Part shown: positions 48,788 to 55,289 of the stretch, in pieces
Layout: each line of letters begins with the position of its first letter
How positions within the stretch are numbered: the stretch's first letter is position 1
From: Pseudomonas chlororaphis subsp. aurantiaca
GTDB lineage: Bacteria > Pseudomonadota > Gammaproteobacteria > Pseudomonadales > Pseudomonadaceae
Assembly (NCBI RefSeq): GCF_013466605.1
Contig: NZ_CP059162.1
Span: 2,108,001-2,172,000 of the forward strand
Length of the DNA stretch: 64,000 bases
Reading direction: 5' to 3'
Notes under the pieces: model-generated
Database searches by the model: none
Told to the model about the DNA's origin: nothing
What the model saw: the letters and a program-made list of their open reading frames with translations, nothing else
Position numbers and translations under genes: made by a program

Positions 48788-48791
48788 TCAT
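48045..48791 (-). CDS. Phage DNA cytosine methyltransferase
   Basis: A 248-aa C5-cytosine methyltransferase. Motif I LFAGAGGGILGGHLLGW, motif IV GGFPC with catalytic Cys77, motif VI ENSP (Glu115), motif VIII KRERIWIVA and motif X AVGNGQVPRVAATAF. The region between motifs VIII and IX, which holds the target recognition domain, is very short (about 50 residues), so the recognition sequence is probably short or relaxed. AGGGAGG precedes ATG 48791. No cognate restriction gene is visible, so protection against host restriction is the likely role. Confidence 0.88.
   Translation of the reverse strand: MNELALFAGAGGGILGGHLLGWRTVCAVERDAYAAQVLAQRQNDGALPAFPIWSDVCSFDGRLWRGLVDVVSGGFPCTNIAICGDGAGLDGGASRLWVEQRRIVDEVRPRFVYVENSPMLTSRGLGRVLGDLAELGFDARWGVLSAYDAGLGHKRERIWIVADADGFGRERQCFARSRQEESRKIFARCSSPRTLNPAGVIAWRASQPRVQRVVDGVATAMDRHRAVGNGQVPRVAATAFALLSIDSD
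48390..48429. repeat. 20-bp tandem repeat inside dcm and the overprinted frame
   Basis: CTCGGCCAAGTCCcCGAGAA is followed directly by CTCGGCCAAGTCCtCGAGAA. The unit is not a multiple of three, so a change in copy number would shift both frames. Confidence 0.75.
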
Positions 48792-48862
48792 ATGCCCTCC
48801 CTGAAATGAAAGGGGCGCATAGAATGGGGTTCAAAAGCCAAAAAGCTGAGGGGTAGATTTTT

Positions 48863-49474
48863 ATGGCTGCAGGAAGCAGTAGCGGCAGTACCACGCCTCC
48901 TGAGGCGGTTAGAACGTTTCAGATTAAAACTGTCAGCGACATGCTGGCCAAGCTCGAGTGGGAGATTGAGCAGCTTCAGGCAACCCAGTTTTCGCAAAGC
49001 GCCAAGTCGGTAGACATCTCGAGTTACTTCGCGATTAACGCAGCTCTGACTGCATTTCACGTTTGCGAGTGGATATGGCATATCGGTACGCAACAGCAGA
49101 AGGATGCCTGGCTGCAAGCAGCGCCTGCCGCTTCCAAAGCTCAAGGTAAAACGCGTTTTCAGGTAGGTTTGAAGTATCAATGCCCAGAGTTTGGGGTATG
49201 CAGAGCAATAGCGAATTCGTTCAAGCACCTTGCAGATGATCAGTTTACGGATACCAATGTTTTGACTGACGTACCTGTGTTCGAACTCTCGGTTCCAGCC
49301 ACTGCAGGCTCCATGAGAGCGGGTGATCCTCTGGCTCAATTTGCAAAAGTCTTGATGGTTCGAAGCAAGGGCGGAATTACTCCCGCGGCGCACGTTCTCT
49401 CCAGAACATATGGTTTTCTTGAGGATTTCTGCGAGAAAAGTGGCTTTTTGACTGGTAGTCAGGTGAGCCCTTGA
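48863..49474 (+). CDS. Protein of unknown function, HEPN-like layout (cargo gene 2)
   Basis: A 203-aa, soluble, helical protein. Recognisable segments are ISSYFAINAALTAFHVCEWI (helix with aromatic residues) and CPEFGVCRAIANSFKHL, a combination seen in uncharacterised proteins of mobile elements. The ANSFKH end resembles the second helix of HEPN-like domains, but the Arg of RxxxxH is not clear. It is transcribed against the flanking phage operons, starts 72 nt from dcm with GAGGGG upstream, and is AT-richer than them. An accessory (moron) gene, perhaps defence-related; function not known. Confidence 0.65.
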   Translation: MAAGSSSGSTTPPEAVRTFQIKTVSDMLAKLEWEIEQLQATQFSQSAKSVDISSYFAINAALTAFHVCEWIWHIGTQQQKDAWLQAAPAASKAQGKTRFQVGLKYQCPEFGVCRAIANSFKHLADDQFTDTNVLTDVPVFELSVPATAGSMRAGDPLAQFAKVLMVRSKGGITPAAHVLSRTYGFLEDFCEKSGFLTGSQVSP

Positions 49475-49711
49475 AAGGTGCATATACCCCTCAGAAAGCT
49501 GCGCGGGCGGACGTTCCCGAGCGATTAGCGTTGCACCAACACTGGCTGCCTCGCGCAGCTTTTCGTGGGGTATAAGCGCCTCGGCAGTGGCGCTGACAGG
49601 ATCACTAACGCCTGCTGCTTCGCAGCAGAGACTGTTTGTTTTTTGCGCGTTGACGCCACAAGCGTCGGCTGCCTCTGGGCTCAAACGCACCAATGGGATG
49701 GGACGCTTCAT
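49475..49711 (-). CDS. Possible phage gene, 3' end disrupted or running under cargo gene 2
   Basis: A frame beginning MKRPIPLVRLSPEAADACG at ATG 49711 overlaps the stop of the upstream gene as ATGA. About 79 codons lie in otherwise gene-free DNA and read like a real protein (EKLREAASVGATLIARERPP). The frame stays open to 48788, antisense to cargo gene 2, where it no longer looks protein-like. It may be a phage gene whose 3' part was replaced when the cargo gene arrived. Only the non-overlapping part is given. Confidence 0.3.
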
Positions 49712-50112
49712 GCTGCGTCCTCCTGAGGCACCGGCTCCAACGCCTCGGCCATGGCAAGTACCTGGTCCTGCAGGGCGAGTGTTTCTCGGGTGATGGTCTT
49801 GCCGGTGCGTAGCGCGCCGAAGGTTGCGGCTGCAATCCTCAGCTTATCGGCGACGTCCAACAGAAACTCCCGCGACTGGCCAGCCTTGAGCTTTTTGCAG
49901 TGCTGAGCGAGGTGCAGGTGGTTAGCCTGGATGAATTGCAGGGAGGCCTTCAGTTCCCTGATGGTCTTGGCGTTTTCTGCTTGGGTGATTTCTTTCCCTT
50001 CCTGCAGGCCTTTCGCCTGGCCGTCTTTACGGCCGAAGAAGTAGCCAAGGTTGATCAGCAGTGCGGCAGCGAGTGTCAGGCCGATCAGGGCATAGATTTG
50101 AGTTGCAGTCAT
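49708..50112 (-). CDS. Small membrane-anchored phage protein
   Basis: A 134-aa protein of unknown function. N-terminal membrane helix (YALIGLTLAAALLINLGYFF), then a charged, predicted coiled region (GRKDGQAKGLQEGKEITQAE). The layout resembles phage inner-membrane proteins of unknown role. AGGAG 8 nt before ATG 50112. It belongs to the leftward operon 51696-49708. Confidence 0.65.
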   Translation of the reverse strand: MTATQIYALIGLTLAAALLINLGYFFGRKDGQAKGLQEGKEITQAENAKTIRELKASLQFIQANHLHLAQHCKKLKAGQSREFLLDVADKLRIAAATFGALRTGKTITRETLALQDQVLAMAEALEPVPQEDAA

Positions 50113-50161
50113 GTGGTGTGCTCCTGGTGGTTTTGCTGGGCCGGTGGTGGCGGCCGTTGGG

Positions 50162-50479
50162 TTACTCGGTTGCTTCGGTTTGGGTGCGAGGCATGTCTTC
50201 ATCCGCTCTATAGGCTCGGATGTCTATCAGCGCGGCGACATGCCGGATGTGCACGTATTTCGGGGCCTTGCGACTGTTGTCCAGAGTGGTGACGGGTAGC
50301 TCGATCCGGCCGCTGGTGATCTCGGCTGCAAACGACTCCTTGTTGAGGTTACGGAAATACTGCTCGCGCAGCCTTTCCAGGGGGATCAGCACGTCACCGA
50401 AGGTTCGGTAGAGCAGCTCGACAGTGGATGAATCCGGTGCGGGGTGCAGTCGCAGTGGTGCTTGGCTGTTAATGCTCAT
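50162..50479 (-). CDS. PrtN-like pyocin activator family protein (copy 2)
   Basis: A 105-aa divergent member of the PrtN family. The pattern LLYRTFGDVLIPLERLREQYFRNL, GRIELPVTTLDNSRKAPKYV and HIRHVAALIDIRA matches copy 1 (IIPLERVCKDYFTHL, GQIKIPITRLEPSQKSAKGI, HITDLAEYL) position by position. ATG 50479 follows AAGGAGG at a 12-nt spacing. It overlaps the preceding small gene by 11 nt. Probably a DNA-binding regulator; activator status inferred from family only. Confidence 0.7.
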   Translation of the reverse strand: MSINSQAPLRLHPAPDSSTVELLYRTFGDVLIPLERLREQYFRNLNKESFAAEITSGRIELPVTTLDNSRKAPKYVHIRHVAALIDIRAYRADEDMPRTQTEATE

Positions 50480-50651
50480 GGTTCTGTTGGGCCTCCTTGC
50501 GTTTGTGGCGAGCTGGGTGGTTCCAGGCATTCAGGCAGTGGCGCTTGGTCAGTTCCCGCAGATGTTCTGGTACCTCGAGGAGCGCGGCGTTGCGCTCCTC
50601 TTTGGTACCCAGGGCTAGGATCTGGCGGGCGTACTCCCTAGGCCACGTCAC
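50469..50651 (-). CDS. Small basic phage protein
   Basis: A 60-aa protein beginning with GTG 50651 (VTWPREYARQILALGTKEER, then NAALLEVPEHLRELTKRHC). The pattern REYARQILAL...ERxAALxxVPEHL recurs in small proteins of Pseudomonas prophages. It overlaps both neighbours (14 and 11 nt). Function unknown, possibly nucleic-acid binding because it is strongly basic. Confidence 0.6.
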   Translation of the reverse strand: MTWPREYARQILALGTKEERNAALLEVPEHLRELTKRHCLNAWNHPARHKRKEAQQNHEH

Positions 50652-50922
50652 GGCGGTCTGCCGGGATCGCCGGCATCTCAAGTCCCAGTTGTTCGGCGAG
50701 CCAGGGCAGGCCGGCTTGCTTCACCCGGGTGGATTGGCTGTATTGCATGCCCAGCTCCGGGTGCCACCACTGGCCGTCCTTGATCCGCAGGTATTCGCGG
50801 TCGCGGGTGGGATAGGCCGGCAGCTTTTTGTCGTTGATCAGACCTTTCTCGCGCATGAGCTTGATCAGCGTTGGGCGGGTGATGCCGAAGTACTTGGCGG
50901 TCTTTGCCAGGTCGCGTTCCAT
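50638..50922 (-). CDS. Helix-turn-helix / antirepressor-like phage protein
   Basis: A 94-aa protein. The N-terminus has an HTH (LAKTAKYFGITRPTLIKLMREKG) followed by a segment like the KilAC antirepressor domain (AYPTRDREYLRIKDGQWW). Small, cytoplasmic. ATG 50922 has GGGGG upstream; the frame to 50943 overlaps the preceding gene. Probably a regulator or antirepressor of the early region. Confidence 0.6.
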   Translation of the reverse strand: MERDLAKTAKYFGITRPTLIKLMREKGLINDKKLPAYPTRDREYLRIKDGQWWHPELGMQYSQSTRVKQAGLPWLAEQLGLEMPAIPADRRDVA

Positions 50923-50932
50923 GGTTAACCCC

Positions 50933-51523
50933 CTATGCCGCATGTGCTGCAGGAGTTGCGACTGCAGCCAGGTGGTTGATGGATTCGACGATCTTCTCGT
51001 ACATCTCGGTGTCGCTACCGAACACGGTGAAGCACTTGGTGCGGGGCTTTTTCACGCCAATGCTCATGATGGTGGTCACGGCTTTGCGCGTGATGTTGCG
51101 ATGGAGGGCAATCTGAATGGGGAGATCGAAGCCCATATCCAGGCTGATGGTGCCGCCTGTGCGTACCAGCTCGAACACCTGCTGCCGTTGTTCGGCTTCA
51201 AAGGTTCCGAAGCGGCGGCTTGCATGAGGAAGTGTCAGCAGATCGGCTGAGCTGCTTGGATCGAAGGGGCCGTTAACGATCTCTTCGATGAAGTCGGCCA
51301 GCTTGAGGTGCATCTTCTTTTCGTTCGGCAGGGTGAGCGTGTGGCGCTCGCTTCCCAGCTCGACGGTGAAGAGCGTGTCGGATTGGCTGCGTTCAACCTT
51401 GAGGCGGAACGACAGCACATCGCGCCGCGGGGTGGACCGGAGCGTATGAGTAAAGGTTTCGGTCAGATTGACCTGGGCGTTCAGCAGCTGCAGCGTGCGG
51501 TTGTCGAGTTTGTACTTCCTCAT
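50933..51523 (-). CDS. Phage protein of unknown function
   Basis: A 196-aa soluble protein I cannot assign. It begins MRKYKLDNRTLQLLNAQVNL; the middle is charged (SFRLKVERSQSDTLFTVELG) and the end helical (DTEMYEKIVESINHLAAVA). ATG 51523 has GGAGGG upstream and overlaps the stop of the first gene of the operon as ATGA. Second gene of the leftward operon under the candidate repressor-controlled promoter at 51734. Confidence 0.65.
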   Translation of the reverse strand: MRKYKLDNRTLQLLNAQVNLTETFTHTLRSTPRRDVLSFRLKVERSQSDTLFTVELGSERHTLTLPNEKKMHLKLADFIEEIVNGPFDPSSSADLLTLPHASRRFGTFEAEQRQQVFELVRTGGTISLDMGFDLPIQIALHRNITRKAVTTIMSIGVKKPRTKCFTVFGSDTEMYEKIVESINHLAAVATPAAHAA

Positions 51524-51696
51524 GCTGCATGCCCTCCGCCGTTCGGGCCGAAGGGGGCGGGGGTGCCGCGGGGTTTCTGCTTGGGTTTGCTGGCGACGAA
51601 CTCGCATCCGGCCTCACGGGCCAGGCGGCGGATTTCAAAGGTACGGGATGGATCGGCAGCGGCCGGGTGGACGTGCAGGGTTGCTGTGGTGTGCAT
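51520..51696 (-). CDS. Small phage protein, first gene of leftward early operon
   Basis: A 58-aa basic protein (TFEIRRLAREAGCEFVASKP) of unknown function. GAGG lies 7 nt before ATG 51696, and its TGA overlaps the next start. It is immediately downstream of a promoter with an overlapping operator. Confidence 0.55.
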   Translation of the reverse strand: MHTTATLHVHPAAADPSRTFEIRRLAREAGCEFVASKPKQKPRGTPAPFGPNGGGHAA

Positions 51697-51732
51697 GGTG
51701 TTGCCTCGCTCTGTGGTGGAAGAGTGAGGCAA

Positions 51733-51783
51733 TAATTAACCCTAAAGGTTATTTTGGTCAACCATTTTATACCTTTTGGGTTG
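51733..51783 (-). promoter_or_regulatory. Leftward early promoter with CI-type operators
   Basis: On the minus strand TTGACC, 17-nt spacer, TAATTA. The palindrome TAACCCTAAAGGTTA (51737-51751) lies between the hexamers and overlaps the -10. A weaker copy (ATACCTTTTGGGTTG, 51769-51783) lies 32 bp, about three helical turns, away. The same palindrome lies upstream of the Cro-like gene. Confidence 0.7.
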
Positions 51784-51876
51784 TTTTTTGTGTTCAATTC
51801 AAAATTGTCAATTTCCGTTTTGATTCTTTTTTCTTTAGTATTCTCTGATTCATTACACAACACAGGGAACGTAGAA

Positions 51877-53160
51877 ATGGCCTCACCGCTCTGGGATTTA
51901 GATGAGCTTGTATTGAAATGTAGAGATGAAAAAGCAAAAAGCTATATAAAGGAGGCTGTTAGTTGCTATAGGTCAGGGGCTTTTCGATCTGCAATAGTTT
52001 CAACTTGGGTGGCGGTGGCATTTGATATAATTGATAAGTTAAAAGAGCTGGCATTGGCTGGGGATAAGGCAGCTGAAAGTCAGATGTCCGAGTTCGAAAA
52101 AGCGAGGCGCGCAGGAGATATTGGTTTTTCGTTGAAGTTTGAGCGGGATTTGCTGAAGAATGCGCGAGATCAGACTGAATTAATATCTCATACAGAACAT
52201 ACCGACTTAGAGAGGCTTCAACAAGATAGAAATCGTTGTGCTCATCCATCAATGACAATAGATGGTGAAATTTTTAATCCTTCTGCTGAACTAGCAAGGA
52301 TGCATATTCGATCTGCTGTTGAGCACTTGCTTCAGCACCCTGCGGCGCAAGGTAAGTATGCACTTGATCTATTGCTCGCAGAAGTTGACTCCGGGTACTT
52401 CCCACTGGAACTGGATAAGGCGCTTGTGGCCCTTAGAAGTAGTCCAATGGTAAGGGGGAGAGCCTCGTTGATACGGAACTTTATTGTGGTATTGCTTAAG
52501 AAGTTGCTACGGACTGACCTAGATCCAAAAGAGCAAGGAAGGGCAGTTACCGCGCTCAATGCGGTTGAGGTTATGCACAAAGAAGTGTATGACGAAACCA
52601 TCGATAATAGTTTCTCTAGTTTCGCTCGGGCCCTTGAACCTACCCATTTGTACAGGGTATTCCCACTGTTGACTAAGCTGACGGATGGATGGGATATGCT
52701 AGATGCAGATATCCAGCAAAAAATTGCAGCCTTCGTAGAGGATCTTCCCGAAAAGCTTTTCAATACTCTGGATCCTATCTTGAATTTTACACCCCTGGCT
52801 GAGTTCACCAATAAACGTGTTGCAAAAGCTGTTCGAACCGAGCTTGGTTTGAGTTTTTTCTCGACACCAAGCAGACCTTTAATAGATCGGGTGATTGAAC
52901 TTTTTGGTGGTTCAGTGAATTTTGATCAGGCGAATGCCTTCGGTGCGGTGGTTTTGTCGTACATCGGTTTCTTCTCTAGGGAGCAAATTGAAGAAATAAT
53001 TAAGGTTTCTGGTCAGAATGGTCAGGTGAAATATAGTCGTGTTATTCCAGCAGTGATTAAAAGGTTGTATTTGACAGGTAAAGCTACGGATGATGATGTA
53101 GATGCTTGGCTTAAAGCAGCTAAGATGGAAGATTATATTCAGGAAAGGGTAGCTGCTTAA
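51877..53160 (+). CDS. HEPN-domain protein, putative anti-phage effector (cargo gene 3)
   Basis: A 427-aa soluble protein in AT-rich DNA. The N-terminal ~130 residues are an all-helical domain ending in QQDRNRCAHPS: Arg118-N-R-C-A-His123 fits the RxxxxH active site of HEPN ribonucleases. The preceding helix (YRSGAFRSAIVSTWVAVAFD) fits the fold. The remaining ~300 residues are helical without a recognised domain and may sense or regulate. AGGGA precedes ATG 51877. It sits between the two operator regions in its own orientation, as expected for a lysogen-expressed accessory gene. Antiviral function is inference. Confidence 0.7.
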   Translation: MASPLWDLDELVLKCRDEKAKSYIKEAVSCYRSGAFRSAIVSTWVAVAFDIIDKLKELALAGDKAAESQMSEFEKARRAGDIGFSLKFERDLLKNARDQTELISHTEHTDLERLQQDRNRCAHPSMTIDGEIFNPSAELARMHIRSAVEHLLQHPAAQGKYALDLLLAEVDSGYFPLELDKALVALRSSPMVRGRASLIRNFIVVLLKKLLRTDLDPKEQGRAVTALNAVEVMHKEVYDETIDNSFSSFARALEPTHLYRVFPLLTKLTDGWDMLDADIQQKIAAFVEDLPEKLFNTLDPILNFTPLAEFTNKRVAKAVRTELGLSFFSTPSRPLIDRVIELFGGSVNFDQANAFGAVVLSYIGFFSREQIEEIIKVSGQNGQVKYSRVIPAVIKRLYLTGKATDDDVDAWLKAAKMEDYIQERVAA

Positions 53161-53239
53161 TTATTTAAGTAGAAAAAAAGAAGCGTGATGAGCGCTTCTT
53201 TTATATGTTTATATGATGTGGTTGCCAGCATTGGTGAGG

Positions 53240-53887
53240 CTACAAATCAGATATTTTCCAACGTGCCCTGCCGCAGATAGACCACTCCTCAGATAGTCGA
53301 ATTATCCGCTCTGGCCAATCTGGGTTCAGGGCATATAGATATCTTTCACTTCCTTCTTGTTTCAATTGTTTCAACGTCGCAGCTTGATCACTGGTGCGTT
53401 TTGCTGCAACAAAATGACCGGGCAAAGCCTCTAGAGACGGATCAATAACTATTTTATCACCCTCTATAAACTTAGGCTCCATGCTGACGCCCTCAACACG
53501 CAGGATGAAGGCTCGTGGTCCAACTGGGCCTGGAGCATCTATCCATTCCTCTGCGTCCCTAGAGTCAAAATTGCCATGAAATTCGCACCAGGCACCTGCT
53601 GCGATCGATCCCATAACCGGTAGTTTTCGTCCGGTATGGCTCAGAACGGTGGCATTGTTAAACTCGCCTATGCCAAACGGCATATCAAGATATCCATCGT
53701 GGAGATGAAGTGCTTTTTCTATTTCACGGGCAATCTGATCGCCGATGCCTTTCGTTGGATTTTTGCCCCCGAATGCGCTGACCTGCGCGGGTGCTTTACC
53801 CAATAGCTCGGCAATGTCGATCAGGCGGAGCTTCTGCTCAGCCAAAACTCTTCGGAAATTCTGAAGGCGTGTGTCTGAAATTTTCAT
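53240..53887 (-). CDS. CI-like prophage repressor (HTH + S24 peptidase)
   Basis: A 215-aa repressor. The N-terminal HTH is LIDIAELLGKAPAQVSAFGG. The C-terminal LexA-like domain has cleavage bond A97-G98 (SIAAGAWCEF), Ser135 (EGVSMEPKF) and Lys173 (ATLKQL), so RecA-stimulated self-cleavage and SOS induction are expected. It is divergent from the Cro-like gene. Its probable operators are the TAACC-N5-GGTTA palindromes on both sides. ATG 53887. Confidence 0.92.
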   Translation of the reverse strand: MKISDTRLQNFRRVLAEQKLRLIDIAELLGKAPAQVSAFGGKNPTKGIGDQIAREIEKALHLHDGYLDMPFGIGEFNNATVLSHTGRKLPVMGSIAAGAWCEFHGNFDSRDAEEWIDAPGPVGPRAFILRVEGVSMEPKFIEGDKIVIDPSLEALPGHFVAAKRTSDQAATLKQLKQEGSERYLYALNPDWPERIIRLSEEWSICGRARWKISDL

Positions 53888-53906
53888 GCACCGATTTTGG
53901 CTTGAT

Positions 53907-53921
53907 TAACCTGATAGGTGA
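53907..53921. promoter_or_regulatory. Operator near the repressor start
   Basis: TAACCtgataGGTGA has one mismatch from a perfect palindrome TAACC-N5-GGTTA and lies just upstream of the repressor gene, probably for autoregulation. Confidence 0.55.
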
Positions 53922-53946
53922 ATGTCCTACAGGGTATTGCAAAAAA

Positions 53947-53961
53947 TAACCTTTAAGGTTA
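53947..53961. promoter_or_regulatory. Operator upstream of the Cro-like gene
   Basis: TAACCtttaaGGTTA is a perfect palindrome of the same type as the one at 51737. It lies 24 nt before the Cro-like start, 40 bp from the partner at 53907. Confidence 0.72.
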
Positions 53962-53984
53962 ATTTTGCATCAGGAGGTACACCC

Positions 53985-54218
53985 ATGAATCTACGCGAGT
54001 ACATCAACCACTTAGATGCTGAAGGGCTAACGGCTTATGCCAAGCGGTGTGGCATTGCCATAAGTTACATGCGAGTTCACGTCAAATACGCAAGCAAAGA
54101 TCCAAGTGTTTCTTTGATCAAGGCATTGGCTCGAGAGAGTGATGGTGTTGTATCCCTTGTCGATGTTCTTGAACATTACGGAGTTACTGAGGTAGCTACG
54201 CTAGGCAAAGCAGCATAG
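53985..54218 (+). CDS. Cro/YdaS-like regulator
   Basis: A 77-aa DNA-binding protein, first gene rightward from the immunity region. The sequence MNLREYINHLDAEGLTAYAK, RCGIAISYMRVHVKYASKDP and SVSLIKALARESDGVVSL reads as a helix-turn-helix of the YdaS/Cro group. AGGAGG (53972-53977) fits ATG 53985. It opposes the CI-like repressor by position. Confidence 0.82.
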   Translation: MNLREYINHLDAEGLTAYAKRCGIAISYMRVHVKYASKDPSVSLIKALARESDGVVSLVDVLEHYGVTEVATLGKAA

Positions 54219-54550
54219 CAAGAAAAAAGGCGACCCAAGGGCCGCCCAGTTCCTCCCAGCACGCACCACCACAGCGCTGCCGGGTCGCGATAAAGGTAGG
54301 CGGGCACACCACATGCGAACCGCCGACCTTTACCGCGCTTTCCAAGGCTCGGAAGCCTTGGTGTTGCTGCCTTTCTCCACCACAGATAGGGCAGCTGTTG
54401 CGCCAGGGGTGAGCGACGGATCGCTTGCCCCGGCACGGTGCCGGTGTCGGTCTTGCGGACCTAGCCGGCGTTTGGGCCCTTTCAAGCCACGCGGCAAATG
54501 TATCACCACTGCATGTCGCGCGGCACTGGCAACTTATAAGGATTAATGCC
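54219..54550. other. Gap between Cro-like and CII-like genes, possible leftward transcript
   Basis: 332 bp with no rightward gene. A minus-strand hairpin plus T-run (54226-54250) is a leftward terminator, and a perfect hairpin CCAAGGCT/AGCCTTGG lies at 54342-54361. A 118-codon minus frame (54552-54196) crosses that terminator, has six or more Cys but no family I recognise, and is not called. The position is like the lambda oop antisense RNA. Confidence 0.4.
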
Positions 54551-55069
54551 ATGAGCCGAATTGCTCTTAGTTGTGTTGACCGGGCGCAGCGGGAAGTCCT
54601 GCCGCTCGATCTAGCGCTTTACCATGCCGCACGGGACTACCCCGGCGGCGCAGCTGCCATCGCCGCCACCACCGGCAGAAACTCCACCACGCTGCAGCAC
54701 AAGCTGTCTCCAACCCACCCAAGCCATACCGTAAACATTCAGGAATTCGGCGAGATCCTCGAACTGACCAAGGATCGTCGGATTCTGGATGCCGTACATG
54801 CCCTGGTCGGCGACACCATCTGGCAGGAACTGGCCGAGACCTACACCACCGATATGCCCGAAACCCTGACCTCTGGTATCGCAGAGTATTTCCGGCAGGT
54901 AGCTGATCTGGCCGAGACATGGGCCAAGAGCATCGGTGATGGGGTTGTGAGTGACCAAGAACTGGCAGCTATTCGGCTGCAGGTGTTCCGCGGTATTCAA
55001 GGGCTGCTGGGGTTGTTCAACCGCGCCACGTACGTCAACCAGACAACGCGGGGTGCTGCCCGTGGCTGA
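54551..55069 (+). CDS. Phage regulatory protein CII (CP76 family)
   Basis: A 172-aa CP76-type regulator. Family features: LALYHAARDYPGGAAAIAAT (HTH start), TLQHKLSPTHPSHTVNIQEF and ILELTKDRRILDAVHALVG. Members act in lysogeny control or as early regulators. ATG 54551 has AAGGA 9 nt upstream. The frame opens at 54425 without similarity. It overlaps the next gene by 8 nt. Confidence 0.85.
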   Translation: MSRIALSCVDRAQREVLPLDLALYHAARDYPGGAAAIAATTGRNSTTLQHKLSPTHPSHTVNIQEFGEILELTKDRRILDAVHALVGDTIWQELAETYTTDMPETLTSGIAEYFRQVADLAETWAKSIGDGVVSDQELAAIRLQVFRGIQGLLGLFNRATYVNQTTRGAARG

Positions 55070-55289
55070 CATTGCCGACTTTGCCAACGACCTAGTGCAG
55101 GAGCGAATCGACCAGGCGCTTGCTGCACGTAACGCCGCCAAGCCTGCTTTGGCGGCACATTCATTTTTGTTCTGTGAGGGTTGCGAAGAGCCGATTCCAG
55201 AAGCACGCCGTTTAGCTTTGCCCGGATGTACTCAGTGTGTGCGTTGCCAGTCCATCGACGAAGCGCGGGAGGCCCGCCATGCTCGATGA
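55062..55289 (+). CDS. TraR/DksA-like zinc finger protein
   Basis: A 75-aa protein with a short N-terminal helix (ADIADFANDLVQERIDQALA) and a DksA-type zinc finger (CEGCEEPIP then CTQCVRC). Phage TraR proteins bind the RNA polymerase secondary channel and imitate DksA plus ppGpp. GTG 55062 has GGGGTG upstream and overlaps the CII-like gene; the end overlaps the primase gene by 11 nt. Confidence 0.85.
   Translation: MADIADFANDLVQERIDQALAARNAAKPALAAHSFLFCEGCEEPIPEARRLALPGCTQCVRCQSIDEAREARHAR

Noticed and set aside
49475..49605. Inverted repeats (GCTGCGCG / CGCGCAGC) near the end of cargo gene 2 as possible transposon ends
   Set aside because: They are short, lie on one side of the gene only, and no matching copy or target duplication flanks the other end.
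54196..54552. 118-codon Cys-containing minus frame between the Cro-like and CII-like genes
   Set aside because: It crosses a leftward terminator, overlaps the end of the Cro-like gene, and its Cys pattern does not fit a zinc-binding family.
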